DNA from: Boothiomyces macroporosus
Lineage: Eukaryota > Chytridiomycota > Chytridiomycetes > Rhizophydiales > Terramycetaceae
Length of the DNA stretch: 64,000 nucleotides
Assembly: GCA_027604185.1 (NCBI GenBank)
Contig: JADGKB010000078.1
Coordinates: 1-64,000, forward strand
Direction: 5' to 3'
Position 1 is the first letter of the stretch; each line of letters opens with the position of its first letter. Positions 12,593 to 26,838 of this stretch are shown in pieces. The position numbers were made by a program, and so were the translations under genes. A model generated the notes under the pieces. It did no database searches and had not been told where the DNA came from. It saw only the letters and a program-made list of their open reading frames with translations.

Positions 12593-15500
12593 ACTACGAA
12601 GCAAACGGGAAGACCCCGCAAGAAATCGTCCAAAGTCCTCGCTACTGCAACGGCAGAATGAAAAAGTGGGAGTTTGTCGCTCTCCACTTTTTTGTTGTGT
12701 TCAATCTCATCCTGGCTGTCATTCTGCCAGTGTTCTACTTTTCGATCTTTCCAAACTTTCTCCAGTACCACATTGACCAAATTGGTGTCAACGGCAACAC
12801 CATCAGGATCCACAAGGCTTATGTTGGGCAGATGCAAAACGGCTCTGTCCCAGTCGAAGTCGACATCCGGGTCGATGCGTTCACTTCATTCCCACTCCAG
12901 GGTGGGTTTCTCCCAAACACTGTCGACATCTCTTCTGGCGGCAAGTCGCTCGCTTCTCTCGAAGTGCCAGAGCTCAACTTTATGCTGAACGAGGAGATCC
13001 GAGTCAACGTCAACTCCACGCTCACTCTGAGTGCCGACCAGCAACAGAACATGCAGCAGCTCTTGAAGCAGCTGTCCAGCCCAGACGGCGTCAAGGACTT
13101 GCAAATCAACATCCGCTTGAACCCAACCGTCACCACCCACGGCATCACCATCTATCCACACCTCGCGCTGAAGCGAGACCTCTCGCTCGGCGACGTGGTA
13201 GCCAGCACCAAGATGCTCACCGGCGGACCGTCCAACTTCAAGAACCCATTCATCTTCTTTGGGCCAGACAGCAGCCTTTGTAAGCACATTACTAACCGCA
13301 GTGTCCAGCGAATTGCGCTCGCAGTTCAACGCAGACGACATCATGCAGCTGCCAGACTCGCTCGGCGACTTCCAGCTGATCTGGACCAAGTTTGCCCTGC
13401 AGATGCAAGACATCATGGCGTCGACCGACTTTGGCTTTGGGTTTGCCAATCCAAAGTACGTCTCGCTCGCCAACATCGACAGCATCTCGTACTACCTCGC
13501 GGTTGAGAACACCAGGGTGCTCAAGATGACCATCCGCAACGTTGGCCTGAAGACCGAGATCAACAGCGACTTCAAGATCGGGTTCGACTTTGCGTTTATC
13601 GATCCTTCGATCGACCCTGCAGCAGTGCAAACCGCGATCGAGACTGCGTTCAGCAACTTTGCCAACAAGGGCGACTTTGGGTTTGCGCTCCAGGGGCCGG
13701 TCGTTGTCTCTGGCGCAGGCTTCTTTGAAACGATCACTGCCGACCTGAATGTGCACGGCTCGATTGGCGACATCCTCTCGCTCGTGCCTAAGGGCTACGC
13801 CGACATCCTCACCAACCCAACGTCTGCCATTTCGATCAACGCCACGCAGATTGTCGACATCATCGGCAAGTCCAAGATCGAGCTTGATGTGCTTGCAGAC
13901 AAGATCTTTACCTCGCTGGGACTCAACATTCCGCTCTTCAACTTCCTGAAGCCGCCACAACAGATCGTCATTCCATACCAGGCCGGAGTCAGCATCTACG
14001 CCGGCGCCAACCTCGACCAGAAAGTCATCGACACCTCGCTTGCGCCAATCTCAATCACCCGCGAGAGCGGCGACGTGTTTGTCTCCACCAACGCGACTGT
14101 TGTTCCGCAAAACTCTGACGACGCAGCCAACGCGCTTGCTGTGTCCATCAACCCTATTCTCGCAGCGAACCCATCTGTTGGGCAGATCGGTATCAAAGAC
14201 TTGGTGTTCATGGCTCCTGGCCAAGCGCCATTCAAGTGGACGCAGCAGCTGTTTGGACAGAGAGTGCTCAAGATCGCGCTGCCAGTGCTCGACAAGGCGC
14301 TGATCAACAGCTTGAACTCGCCAGCACTGTCGAACGCTCTCGGAAAGGTCGCACAGCTCGCTGTCGGAAGCGTCAACGTCAACCAGCTCACAACACAACC
14401 TGGGTTTGCAGCAACCGGAAACGTCAAAGTCACACTCAGCCCAACTCTGCCAACTGTGCACGTCGACATTGGATACTTCCACATTGACACTGCCATCGAG
14501 TCTGTCCCACTAGCCTCCCTCGAGCTCCCACAGGGGCTGCAGTTCTTCCCAAGCAGCGCCGGCACCAACATCAACGCCCAGCTTGTTCTCGGCCGCGACC
14601 CAGGCATCAGCGCCAAGGCACAAAGCTTGGTCGACGCTCTGCTCAAGAACGGCTCGCCACCGTCGTACTTTGGAACCACCGGACTCAAGTTTGGTGCTTC
14701 TGCCCAAAACTACTTCAAGACCTTCTCCAAGGTGGTCGTCGACATCAACACCCAGACTCTGCTGGACGTGCTCGCTGGGCAGCAGCTCAACATTGCCATT
14801 CCAGCCGGCTTGGTCAAGGTCAACTCTGCGGACGTGCAGCTCAAGTCGTCCACCAGCTTGAGCCTGGCTGCCGGAACCACACTCAACCTGCCATTCCCAT
14901 TCACCGTCTCTGCCTCGCTCGGCTCTGTTGCGCTCACCACCACTCTCGAACAGCAGTTCTTGATGGGACTCAACCTCGGCGCGCTCAACGTTGGCAGCGG
15001 CAGCAAGCCAGCCGATCTGCAAGCGTCAGTCACCCTTGCCACTGGCGCCAACGGATTCGCAGCCAAAGTCGGGTCAGCCGTCAACGCCATCCTGAACCTC
15101 GACGCTTCGTCTCCGCTTGCACTTGGAGCGACTGGACTGCAGCTCGGCTCAGGTGCAGGCTTGATTGACCAGTTCAAGAACGTCACTGTTTCAACCACCA
15201 CTGGCACGGTCGTCGCGCTGCTCAAGAAGCTCGTAGCTGCAAACGGAAACGCAGGCAGCCCGCTCGACCTGTCTGCAGTGCTCCCAGCGGACCTCGGAAA
15301 CGTCTTGGCCACGCAAGTCAACCCATCGGTCAACAGCCTCAAGCTGCATGTTCTGCCACAGTCCAACATCGATGCTGGCGCAGACTTGACGTACAACAAC
15401 CCGATCCCAGTGTCTGCCAGCTTGCCTTACGTATCGCTCTCTGCCCTGCTCGACGGCAACAAAGCCGTGGATCTCGCCTTGTCCAACGTGGTCTTGAAGC

Positions 15501-18153
15501 GCAACAATGGTGCGATGAATCCAGACGTTGGGATCACTCTAGCCAACGGACTCGCTGCCAAGGTCGACTCTCTCCTCACTGCTTTCATGAACGGCGAGCT
15601 CTCGTCCAAGGTCGGTGTCCAGAGCCTGTACTTTGGAGCCAGCGCGAGCGACAAGAACGACTTGCTCTCGCAGGTCTCGCTTCCAAACTTGAACGCTCTC
15701 TTGGCACCAGTTGTGAAAGTTGCTGGACCGGCAGTTGCATCGCTGGTCAAGAAGACTGGCGCAACCGTGTCCAAGAGAGACGCAGCTCCGTTCGTCATCA
15801 AGGGCCCAATGGGAATCAGCCTTGCGCTCAGCGGTGCCGGCTTGGAGCTGCTCGACGGACAAAAGGTCAACGCCAACATCAACGCCCAGGTCAACCTGCC
15901 AGCGCCGTTCTCCAAGACTTCGTTCGACATCAGCATTCCGTACATGGGCGGGTCTGCCTTCCTCGAGCAGCTCCCAGTCTCTGACTTTTCTCTCGGATTG
16001 AACGTCCAGGGCCAGAACCCAACTGTTGCGCTCAACACCCTCCTTGCACTGAAAGACTCTGACGCGCTCGCAGACCAGGTCAACACTCTCGTCAACGCGG
16101 TGTTGAGCGGCTCGCCAGTCCCAGGAAACGCAATCGTCAAAGGACTCACCATCGGTGCCAGCGCTCAGGACACCAACGATGCTCTGTCTGCACTCACTGC
16201 CGCACTCCCGCTCCAGAATCTGATTCCATCCGGCCTCTCTGGCGCACTCGACATCAACGCCCTGCTCGCGCAGCTCTCGCCAAGCATCAGCAACATCGGC
16301 GTAGCCACCAAGCCAGGCAAGGTGATTGAGAACACGGCAGCCATCAAGTTCAACCTTCCGTTCCCAGTCACGCTCAAGGGACTCAACTACTTTACCGCCT
16401 CCGCAGCGCTCGACGGCAACGCGCTTGTCGACATTTCTTCTACGTCGCCAATCTCGATTGCTTCTGGCACCAACGAGCTCAACGCTGCGCTCGACGTGCA
16501 CTTCCCAAGCAGCAGCGGCATCCAAGGCGCCGTCAGCAAGTTTGTCAACGACCTGCTCACCAACATCAACAACAACTTTACCACTCCGTTCACGCAGAAG
16601 GTGTCTGCAACCAACGTCGCAGTCGGCTTCAGCGCATCGCAGCCGCTCAAGGCGCTCAGCAAGATTGTGCTCAACATCGATCCAAACGTGCTCCTCAACC
16701 AAAAGAACTTTAACGCAGTGCTCAGTCTCGTCAACAGCCAGATCCAAGCCGGCGGCAGCGGTCTGCTCTCCAAGGCATTCTTGAAGCGCTTCATGACGCA
16801 CGCCGACCAGGGACCAATCATCAACGGCGAGATCATCGGAGGACTGCACCAGCTGCTCCCAATCACCGCCAACATTGGATACGCCAAGCTCAACGCACAG
16901 CTCGACGGAGCCGATCTCTTGGAGTTTGGGCTCAACAAGGCGCTCACTCTTGCTGCTGACGGCGGAGACTTTGTGGCAAGCATCTACAACTACCTCAAGC
17001 TCTCTTCGGACCCAGCGATGGAGAAGGCTGTCGCAACGTTCTTTGACCTGGTGCTCACCAAGCAGCCGGTGCCAAACAGCATTGGCGGCACTGGCGCTGT
17101 CTTTGGAGCCTCTGCCTCTGCTGCCGACGTCATCGACACTTTCCAAACCGTCAATCTGTCGTTCAAGATGCAGCCAATCGTCAACATGATCTACAAGCTC
17201 GTCGACAACCTGCTCAAGCCAGCCGATCCAAACACGCCAAGCATCTTCAAGGGCATCAAGATTGTGCCAAAGAGCATGGACCTGGACGTTGCCGATGCCA
17301 AGACCCTCGTTGCCAATGCCGAAATCGACCTGCAAGGCGTCCCAGTGGACCTCGACATCAACATCCCGTATGCCACTGCTGGGCTCTCGTACAACGGCGT
17401 CTCGCTCGTCCAAAACGCACTCCAGAACATTGTGGTCAAGGACAACAAAGTCACAGCGTCTGTGCTCCTTGGCTTCAACGACCAGAGCGAAGCACAGCCA
17501 ATCTACCAGGACATCTTGACCATTGTCGGCAACGTCGCCTTCAACATCACCACCAACACCAACGACTATGTGAACCTCGGATGGCTCGCCTTTGGCCCTA
17601 GCAAGGACAGCCAAATGACTCTGTTGCGCAGCGTGAACGCCAAGGTTGAGCTGAACCCGTTGGTCGACCTGGCACGCAAGTTTGCCGAGCCATACTCGCT
17701 CGAAAACATTGATGCTTCCATCCAAGTCGAAGGCATCCACGCTATCGCCACCCTCCCAGACCTTGGACTGCCGCTGAACGTCAAGGCTACGCTCAAGTCT
17801 GTCGCCAAGTGGGACATTGGCAAGCAGCGCGATCCGTCCAAGTTTGTTCCAATCGGATTGGTTGTCGGACAGCCATTCACTCTTCCACACATCGACTTGC
17901 TGGTCGAAGTTCCTACCTTGAATCCGCACCCGCCATACGACGCACAAACCACCGCAGTCCTCGCTGCCATGACCGACCTGATGGTCAATGTCGCCAGCTT
18001 CAAGAGCTTTGCCGAAGGGGCAGTTATTGGCTTTGTGTCTTTGATCGGAACCAACGGAGTCGAATTTGATATTCTGTCAAAGGCTTACATCTTTGGACCT
18101 GCCGGAATTTCGCTTCACAATACTCTCGAATTGGATTTGGTTAACGATCAATA
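12592..18153 (+). repeat. Tandem cassette unit 3
   Basis: Offset 12,536 bp from unit 1. It begins at the base equivalent to position 56 of unit 1 and matches up to 18153. Beyond that the C-terminal coding sequence is diverged from copy 1. Confidence 0.9.
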
Positions 18154-18808
18154 CACTCACTTCTTTGACGATACTACTGTCTATCCACAATACGATCCTC
18201 TCGCAGCTCAAGGTCCTGGTGCATCTGCTTCTGATACTCCAGTCATTGCACAAGCTTCTGTTATCAACAACTCTCCTCTTCACTTGGATGTTGGTCAAGT
18301 TACTATTTGGGCTGGTGTAGTCAATGACCCAACAATTTGGGGCCAAATTGACAATACCAATCCAGCTTCTATTTTCTTTACCTCCATTGGAAATGTTGTT
18401 CTTTTGAACAAGAACGAAGGTGGAAATGTACTAAGTGATGCTGGTATGCCAACTGTTGGCTTGTTCCATGGCAACTTGTGGTCTCTTCCGTTCGTATACT
18501 CTACCGATGCAAACAACAACCTGATTCCATTTGTTGCTGGAACTTGGGATGTAATCTTTTCTCAATTCGCTCAATCTGCACCAGGTCAAATTTATTCTAC
18601 CATTATTCAAGTAAAGCGTGACGGTAATCCAGTTTCTTGGTTCAACAATCTCATTGTTGCCATGGATAGAACTTTCTGGTTTGACAAGCTTCTTCCAAAC
18701 TTCAACAATGGTAATTTGCCAAGTCACTTCAACTATGGTAACTACTTTAACGGTAATTTCTCTACTGGAGCCAAAACTTGGGACTATCAATTGACCATTT
18801 CAAAATAA
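12658..18808 (+). CDS. Giant repeat protein, copy 3 (DUF3712/LEA-2-like)
   Basis: Exons 12658-13279 and 13302-18808, with one 22-nt intron (13280-13301), give 2,042 aa. The first 1,824 residues are the same as copies 1 and 2. The last 218 are homologous to copy 1 but clearly diverged, roughly three fifths identical by eye. It lacks the second intron of copy 1. The N-terminal anchor is at residues 7-30, followed by about ten degenerate modules of 160 residues. Only 66 bp of the common 5' leader (12592-12657) lies ahead of its ATG, and beyond that is the coding end of copy 2. Its own promoter is therefore missing as assembled, and it may depend on read-through from copy 2. A hairpin lies 40 bp after the stop. 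Confidence 0.83.
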
Positions 18809-18847
18809 AAGATTTTTTGAAAATACTATTGCGTTGTCAGCCCAGCA

Positions 18848-18867
18848 TCCTCCTTAACGAAGGAGGA
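18848..18867 (+). other. Perfect hairpin downstream of copy 3
   Basis: An 8-bp stem (TCCTCCTT / AAGGAGGA) closes a 4-nt loop AACG, 40 bp past the stop of copy 3 and 90 bp before the next ATG. It could act in the 3' UTR of copy 3 or in the promoter of the next gene. Confidence 0.5.
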
Positions 18868-18957
18868 CGTGGCGTATAAGGTGAAATAAGTTATCAGCCA
18901 ATTGTCTTTGAGGATAAGGTGTTCACTCAAACGAGTTTTTTGTTACATAATACGAAA

Positions 18958-20004
18958 ATGACGATTAATGCGCAAGCTTTTGCAAATGTATTTCAATTCA
19001 AAATTACCCAAATGAAGGTTTCTGAACATGGGAATACTAGGGGAGGATTCACTACTGTGAATCTAGATTTTGAATGTGATACAGTCAATGCATTCTGGGA
19101 AAAAGTCTTTCAGTATGTTCAACTTCACTTAAAAAAAGAAATTGAGATATATTATGATGAAGATAACGGACAAAGACTATATAGATATAGAACGGGAAAT
19201 AATCCAGATGTGAACGATATCCAAAATTATGTTATATTATTTACAGATAATGGAAAAGATTCTAGTGGAAAACAAAAATATCGAAAATTAAATGAAGTCA
19301 CCACCACATATCTGCAAAAATTCACCAACGAGTACAGACTTTCAATTCAGGACAGCGAAAAGGTGTACATTTCTCCAAGATTACTGGTACTTCAATATGG
19401 AAAAAAAATTGAAAATGGAGTAGATCATATAGGATTGTGTAAATTTTTGGATACATTGCAACCATTAGATCGTTCAGGTGCTGTTGCACCTTCTGCTGCA
19501 GAAGTAATTAGACAGCGTTTGAAGGAAAAAGCAAGAGAAACTGGCAGATATACTGGGCTAATCGATATGGTTTGGCTTTCATGGGCGAACTATATAACTT
19601 CATTTAGGAGCTTTGAAGAAAGAGAAACGCTAATTAATCAATTTGTACCTCCAACACACCTTGCACATTTGTTTACTAGCCGGCCTTCAACTACAAACGA
19701 AAGACTTGTTGGGCTTCAAGACGGTTTGAATATCTCCGCAAATTATATGGACAGCAATACACTAATCTTAGATGAAGTCATTAGTGATTGTTCGAATGCG
19801 ATGGAGTACCTGGATGAAACTATAAACGAATTGAATTCAAGAAAAAGGAAAATAGGAGAGTATATCAATAACTTGAATGCAAAAAAGATGGAAATGATTA
19901 GGTCTTCAAACTTGATCAAAGGAATTAGTTTGGCATTACCCACCAATGAAACTTCTCGAAGCTCATTGCTATCTGAAAGAATGGAAGACCAACTAGATAG
20001 ATAA
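18958..20004 (+). CDS. Uncharacterised protein with C-terminal coiled coil
   Basis: An intronless 348-aa frame starting at the first in-frame ATG (18958; protein begins MTINAQAF). I do not recognise the family. The N-terminal half is mixed charged and aromatic, and a Ser/Thr-poor helical region follows. Residues about 270-315 (NAMEYLDETINELNSRKRK onward) have heptad-like spacing that suggests a short coiled coil. No signal peptide or membrane segment is seen. It is convergent with CDC48, separated by 305 bp that contain both 3' ends. AT-rich codon use matches the rest of the window and not the cassette upstream. Real gene likely; function unknown. Confidence 0.6.
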   Translation: MTINAQAFANVFQFKITQMKVSEHGNTRGGFTTVNLDFECDTVNAFWEKVFQYVQLHLKKEIEIYYDEDNGQRLYRYRTGNNPDVNDIQNYVILFTDNGKDSSGKQKYRKLNEVTTTYLQKFTNEYRLSIQDSEKVYISPRLLVLQYGKKIENGVDHIGLCKFLDTLQPLDRSGAVAPSAAEVIRQRLKEKARETGRYTGLIDMVWLSWANYITSFRSFEERETLINQFVPPTHLAHLFTSRPSTTNERLVGLQDGLNISANYMDSNTLILDEVISDCSNAMEYLDETINELNSRKRKIGEYINNLNAKKMEMIRSSNLIKGISLALPTNETSRSSLLSERMEDQLDR

Positions 20005-20309
20005 AACATGCCGTAAATAAATAAATATTCCAAACTATATTGAAATCGATTATCTCACTCTAATTCTCCTGTTAAATCCAAGTCTAATTCTTCAGCTGTA
20101 GATTCACAACTAATCGATTCAGCCCATGACGTGTGTCTCTGGATTGAATCCACGATAGCTATATCCGCAGTGATTGAAAACGCCTCTAAAACTCTGTTGG
20201 CAAAAGGAAGCCATCACTTTGTAAACAAAATCGTATAGGGATCCATTTGTATTTGAGGTATCATTTCCACATAAGTTTTTAAAACAAAGTTTTTATTAGA
20301 TTTGCAACT
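20005..20309. other. Convergent intergenic region
   Basis: Shared 3' flank of the coiled-coil protein gene (plus) and CDC48 (minus). I see no gene or strong structure. Confidence 0.5.
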
Positions 20310-22854
<2,545 letters not shown>

Positions 22855-23117
22855 TTCGAGATCAGCGAAAAATTCCAGGGTTATTTTTCAAGTTGAATTA
22901 GTGTGGCTTGTATTTGAATGAGGTGGAAATTAGTTGAAGGTATTACTCATTGAGTTTGTTTTATATCTAGATATTCCCTAGTTTTCTTCTGGTGTCAATT
23001 GAGAAGCGCAGAGTAGTTATACCATCTAACATCGATAGCAAGATCTTTTCTGGCTCTATACTAGAATACAGACTCAAGTAATAATCCAAAGCTCGGTTCT
23101 ATTGTTAAAAGTACACT

Positions 23118-23513
23118 TTATTTTGTATTTGTATTGACCAGCAACTGTTTGATTCTCTTTTGTTTCTTCATGTAGTAAAATACGCCAGTTAAACAAGCAA
23201 ACAAAAACAATGCTGAGCCAATAATTGAAAAGAATAGAACGGGGTTTCCCTGATGTATTTCAATTCCTGATTGCGAGCTGGTTGGTTTAAATAATTCAAA
23301 TTTTAGTGAATCGTAGCTTGGGGTTTCGTCGTATTGATCAGTATCGTAATCATTTGATTCGTACTGGTCTTCTTGGTTAAGCGACTGATATGCTGCATAT
23401 TTTTGATTGGGCGGATCCTCAACAAACTGTGCAGACATGAATTTTTGTTTGGTGATTTCAGTTTTTAAAAGTGCCACTTCGCCTACCCAGCCTTGTAATT
23501 TGATGTTAATCAT
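23118..23513 (-). CDS. Small single-pass membrane protein
   Basis: An intronless 131-aa frame. Residues about 92-114 are strongly hydrophobic and followed by the basic stretch KKQKR, a classic stop-transfer pattern. The region before it is acidic and Tyr/Asp/Gln rich. There is no clear signal peptide, so it may be tail-anchored or type III. The second Met (MSAQF, residue 26) could be the true start. It lies upstream of CDC48 on the same strand and is divergent from the Rab3GAP-like gene. I do not recognise the family. Confidence 0.5.
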   Translation of the reverse strand: MINIKLQGWVGEVALLKTEITKQKFMSAQFVEDPPNQKYAAYQSLNQEDQYESNDYDTDQYDETPSYDSLKFELFKPTSSQSGIEIHQGNPVLFFSIIGSALFLFACLTGVFYYMKKQKRIKQLLVNTNTK

Positions 23514-23698
23514 CCTGTTTAAAATTTAGTTTTGACAGTCCCATAAATATAGCATTTAAATTTGGCTCCTATTTATATAAAACTTCAAGCTACAAAAGTT
23601 TAAATTAGGTTTATAGAGCTTAACAAGCTTTTTTAAAATCAACTCTTCAAGTAGAGTATCTTTTCAACTTTATTTTTGACAAAAAAGTTAATCTCAAA

Positions 23699-25556
23699 AT
23701 GAACGAATTCGAGTTTGTTGACCATACATTCGCCACGCAATTGGAAAAAACTGTAATGGAGCTATCTCTGTATTTGGAACCCCGGATAAAAGAACGTCAG
23801 ACTATCCTTCACAACTTTCAGTACAACCAAAAAGGATTTGTAAAATCGATGGAAATCAATGGACAATATTCGATTGTCTTTCAGTGCGAATCTTTATCTC
23901 TAATGAAGCTAGTGATGAAAGGGTTTGATGTCCCGTTCTTTTTGGAGAAAGATCATCGGTACAAACGAATCTACAAAGGTACTCTTTTTATTGATGGTAG
24001 GCTATCAGTATGGAGAAACGCTAAAGGAAATCAATATCTTGGTCCTGTCTTTTGCTCCTAGCATCGATTATTCACAGTACTTTCCGAAAAGCAAGTTGAT
24101 TAGAAGGGTCAAGAAATACAAAAAAGTAGTACATTACGAGCATGAACTGTTTAATCTATCGTTTATTGTATCTGCGCAAGAAAATATTCAAATTCCGAAA
24201 GAGAAGGGCCAATCTAAAACTACCAGTAAAACAGACCTTTCAAAATCTAAATCGGAATTCGCAATCACACCAGCTGATGATTTAATCAAGATGGAAAGCA
24301 CGGAAAAGCTACCAGAATCCAATATTCAAACAGACTTAACTAATGTAAACGAATTGGAAAAGAGCAGTACAAAGAAGGACTTGAAACTGGATATCAATAT
24401 AATAGAAAATGGAATCACTCAAATATTCAAACCTTCCCAGAAACAAACAAGAATTCCAGGCCACTATGATTTCTATGAATACGATATATCCAATCTATTT
24501 ATCAACACATTTTCAGAGAACATTACAAGTGAAACTATAAAAAAACTTCGATTCTTGAATAGAACAGTTCCAAAAGGGTCATTATTATGGAATTTGGCAA
24601 AGCTCATCATCAAAATTAAAAAAACAGAAATCGATCCAAACTCTGTAATCCAGTCAATATATAATCAGTTGCTAATACGGTTATTCTCCAACAAACCAAT
24701 ACCAAATTTACTAAACTGTACTTGTAAAGATCCATGTGAATGTATAGGATTACAGCATATTCTGTTACACCAGAAAATAAGCATGATTAATGTGTGTTTA
24801 AAACGAAGAAAAGATCGAGAATCGGATTTGATTGAAAATTACGAAAAAGTAGAAATTAATAGTTGGAAGTCTGATGCTAGTTTTGAATTATTAGAGTTGA
24901 AATTTGATGGAAGGAAATCAAAATTGGATGATGATCTTTATATTCCAGAAACTCAACCACCGACAGTGCTGACAAGGTATTTAGCCTTAATAATAGTGAT
25001 TTGATTGATAACTTTCAAGAAGAGCTGCTGTCTGTTGAAAATCCTACTTTATTACAAACACAGCATTTAGAGTCTGATATACAATCATTTAAAGCTGCTA
25101 ATCCAAACTGTAAATTCATTGATTTTGTAAAGTAAGTAATGTTAATACAGATGGTATTCACCAAACGATATAAAAAACAATCAACTATCATCTAGGATGC
25201 AAGGAAATTGTTTATGGAAACGACTATTTGACTCTAACCCACCTGTACCATGCAAATACCAAAAACCAATTTTTGACATTGACAAGCAAATGAGCATGGT
25301 TGAAGAGTACCTTGAACAATGTGATATAATTACAGAGCTGAATCCAATCTATGAGCTCATACTGGCGGATGAATTCAATATACCAATAGATAACATTAAA
25401 GATATTGAAAACATTGTGATTGAGAAATGGAAGCAAGGATTTGAGGGGTTTAGTGATAAAGATTTAGTACAAGAAGAGGATTATTACCATGACGGATCAA
25501 TTGTGACGAAAGGACAGGAATTTAGCATAACCAGAATAAAAGTGATTGAATTTTAA
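23699..25556 (+). CDS. RAB3GAP1: Rab3 GTPase-activating protein catalytic subunit homologue
   Basis: Exons 23699-23978, 24001-24976, 24997-25131 and 25151-25556 (introns 22, 20 and 19 nt) give 598 aa. The most diagnostic block is spliced from exons 3 and 4: CKFIDFVKWYSP, then LSSRMQGNCLWKRLF and PVPCKYQKPIFD. This matches the conserved Rab3GAP1 block (DFVRWYSP..LSARM..W..PIPARRQRRLFD). The N-terminus FEFVDHTF also fits. Family members form a complex with a non-catalytic subunit and regulate Rab GTPases, including Rab18 exchange and autophagy. The animal protein is about 980 aa, so this is a short version with a Ser/Lys-rich linker near residues 165-235. Two Rab6-like genes lie 30 kb away, but no functional link is shown. 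Confidence 0.8.
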
Positions 25557-25875
25557 CATTGTTATCAGCTGTATATGAATTAAAGCCCAGTTTTAGGGAG
25601 ACTTCTTTTTGAAAGATATTCGCTGACTGTTAAGGATTGAGAAATTAAAGCGAGCAGCTTCTCATGAAACAGTTGTGAAAAGTACCAGCAACATCCAAGT
25701 ATTTCCATAACGTATGCGTGTGTCTGGTAAAGCTAGAAATACCGGATTCTCAGTGATAACAGTAAATATTAGCAAAGGGCAAGTTTTCCTCTGGTTTGCG
25801 CGGTTTGTGTTGGAACTGAAACACCCCAATTTGGAAATACGCTTTTAAATTCCGAGAGAGCTGAATTTTTCAAAA
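25557..25875. other. Intergenic region upstream of the first two-TM gene
   Basis: Presumed promoter. It contains GCGCGGTTTG at 25798-25807; the core GCGCGGTT also occurs upstream of the paralogue at 27498. No gene seen. Confidence 0.4.
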
Positions 25876-26754
25876 ATGTCTGCCGAGAAACTACTGTTTA
25901 AATTAACTAGGAATAGTTTGCTACACCAGTACCAGCATGCACACGATGCAGAAATAGGGAAATACATTACTGCGGATGAACTGGAAGATATTTTGGATTT
26001 AATTAATGAACATACTAAACTTGGAATCGCAGCTCCTAGATGGACTGTGTCTACGTTGCTGTTTCCAATCGCAATCATTTTTACGATATATTCAGGTGTG
26101 ACAGCTAGTGTCAATGGGTACAATACAATCTATATTGGGGTTGCTGCTGCAATTATTTCCTTTGCATCACTATTTGGCCTGACTTTTATCGCCAAGCAAG
26201 GGATTTATCCTGAATTCATTGGTCACGTTAATGATATCAACTTGAAGTATGCTGGAAAAGTGAATGTCAAGTTGGACAAAACTTATGCTGGTTTCTCTGT
26301 TGTAAACACCGTTTCAAGTGATAAGTTAAAGTATGATTATACAATCTACTTGTATGGGATGGCTAAACAAGAAACAGAGTCTACTGCTCCATCTAGCGCT
26401 CCATCCTCGGTAGGTGATCCAGCAGCTCTTTTACAAAGAGGATCAACCAGTATTTCATACGCGAATAGTTTTGTTTCCTCCTCAAACCCTGCTCCTGAGG
26501 AAGCACCTAATTTTGGTCAGCCAACTCAATCTTTTGCACAACCAGCACAAACCTTTGCACAACCAGCACAATCTTTTATTCCACCTACAATAATTGTTCC
26601 GCCAGTTCAATCTGTTGTGCAACCAGCACAGTCGTATTCCCCACCAGATAACTTTGTTCCTCCAGTGTTATTACAGCCGCAAAATAATCAATATTTACAT
26701 CCTCGCCAAAGCTATGCGGCTTCACACGGAAGTCAGAGTTCTTTTGGAAATTAA
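25876..26754 (+). CDS. Two-TM protein with Gln/Pro-rich tail (paralogue A)
   Basis: An intronless 292-aa frame. Residues 1-53 are charged and helical (ending INEHTKL). Two hydrophobic segments follow, near 57-77 and 84-108. Then comes the conserved block HVNDINLKYAGKV and a beta-like segment ending YDYTIYLYGM. The tail from about residue 175 is low-complexity Pro/Gln/Ser with imperfect FAQPAQ repeats. The protein is clearly paralogous to the gene at 27746 in its first 180 residues, while the tails differ. I do not recognise the family and assign no function; a membrane protein with a cytosolic disordered tail is likely. Confidence 0.7.
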   Translation: MSAEKLLFKLTRNSLLHQYQHAHDAEIGKYITADELEDILDLINEHTKLGIAAPRWTVSTLLFPIAIIFTIYSGVTASVNGYNTIYIGVAAAIISFASLFGLTFIAKQGIYPEFIGHVNDINLKYAGKVNVKLDKTYAGFSVVNTVSSDKLKYDYTIYLYGMAKQETESTAPSSAPSSVGDPAALLQRGSTSISYANSFVSSSNPAPEEAPNFGQPTQSFAQPAQTFAQPAQSFIPPTIIVPPVQSVVQPAQSYSPPDNFVPPVLLQPQNNQYLHPRQSYAASHGSQSSFGN

Positions 26755-26838
26755 ATCTAGAATAAACCCTTTTAAATATTCCTGTCAACAGCTTTACAGA
26801 AAGAAGAACGAGCTTCAAGATGATATATTTTATTAACG

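Noticed and set aside
1..18808. Transposon origin for the tandem cassette
   Set aside because: No terminal repeats, target-site duplications, transposase or reverse transcriptase motifs are visible in or beside the units.
23925..25004. Separate 359-aa gene
   Set aside because: It is the second exon of the Rab3GAP-like gene; joining across 22- and 20-nt introns gives a continuous protein.
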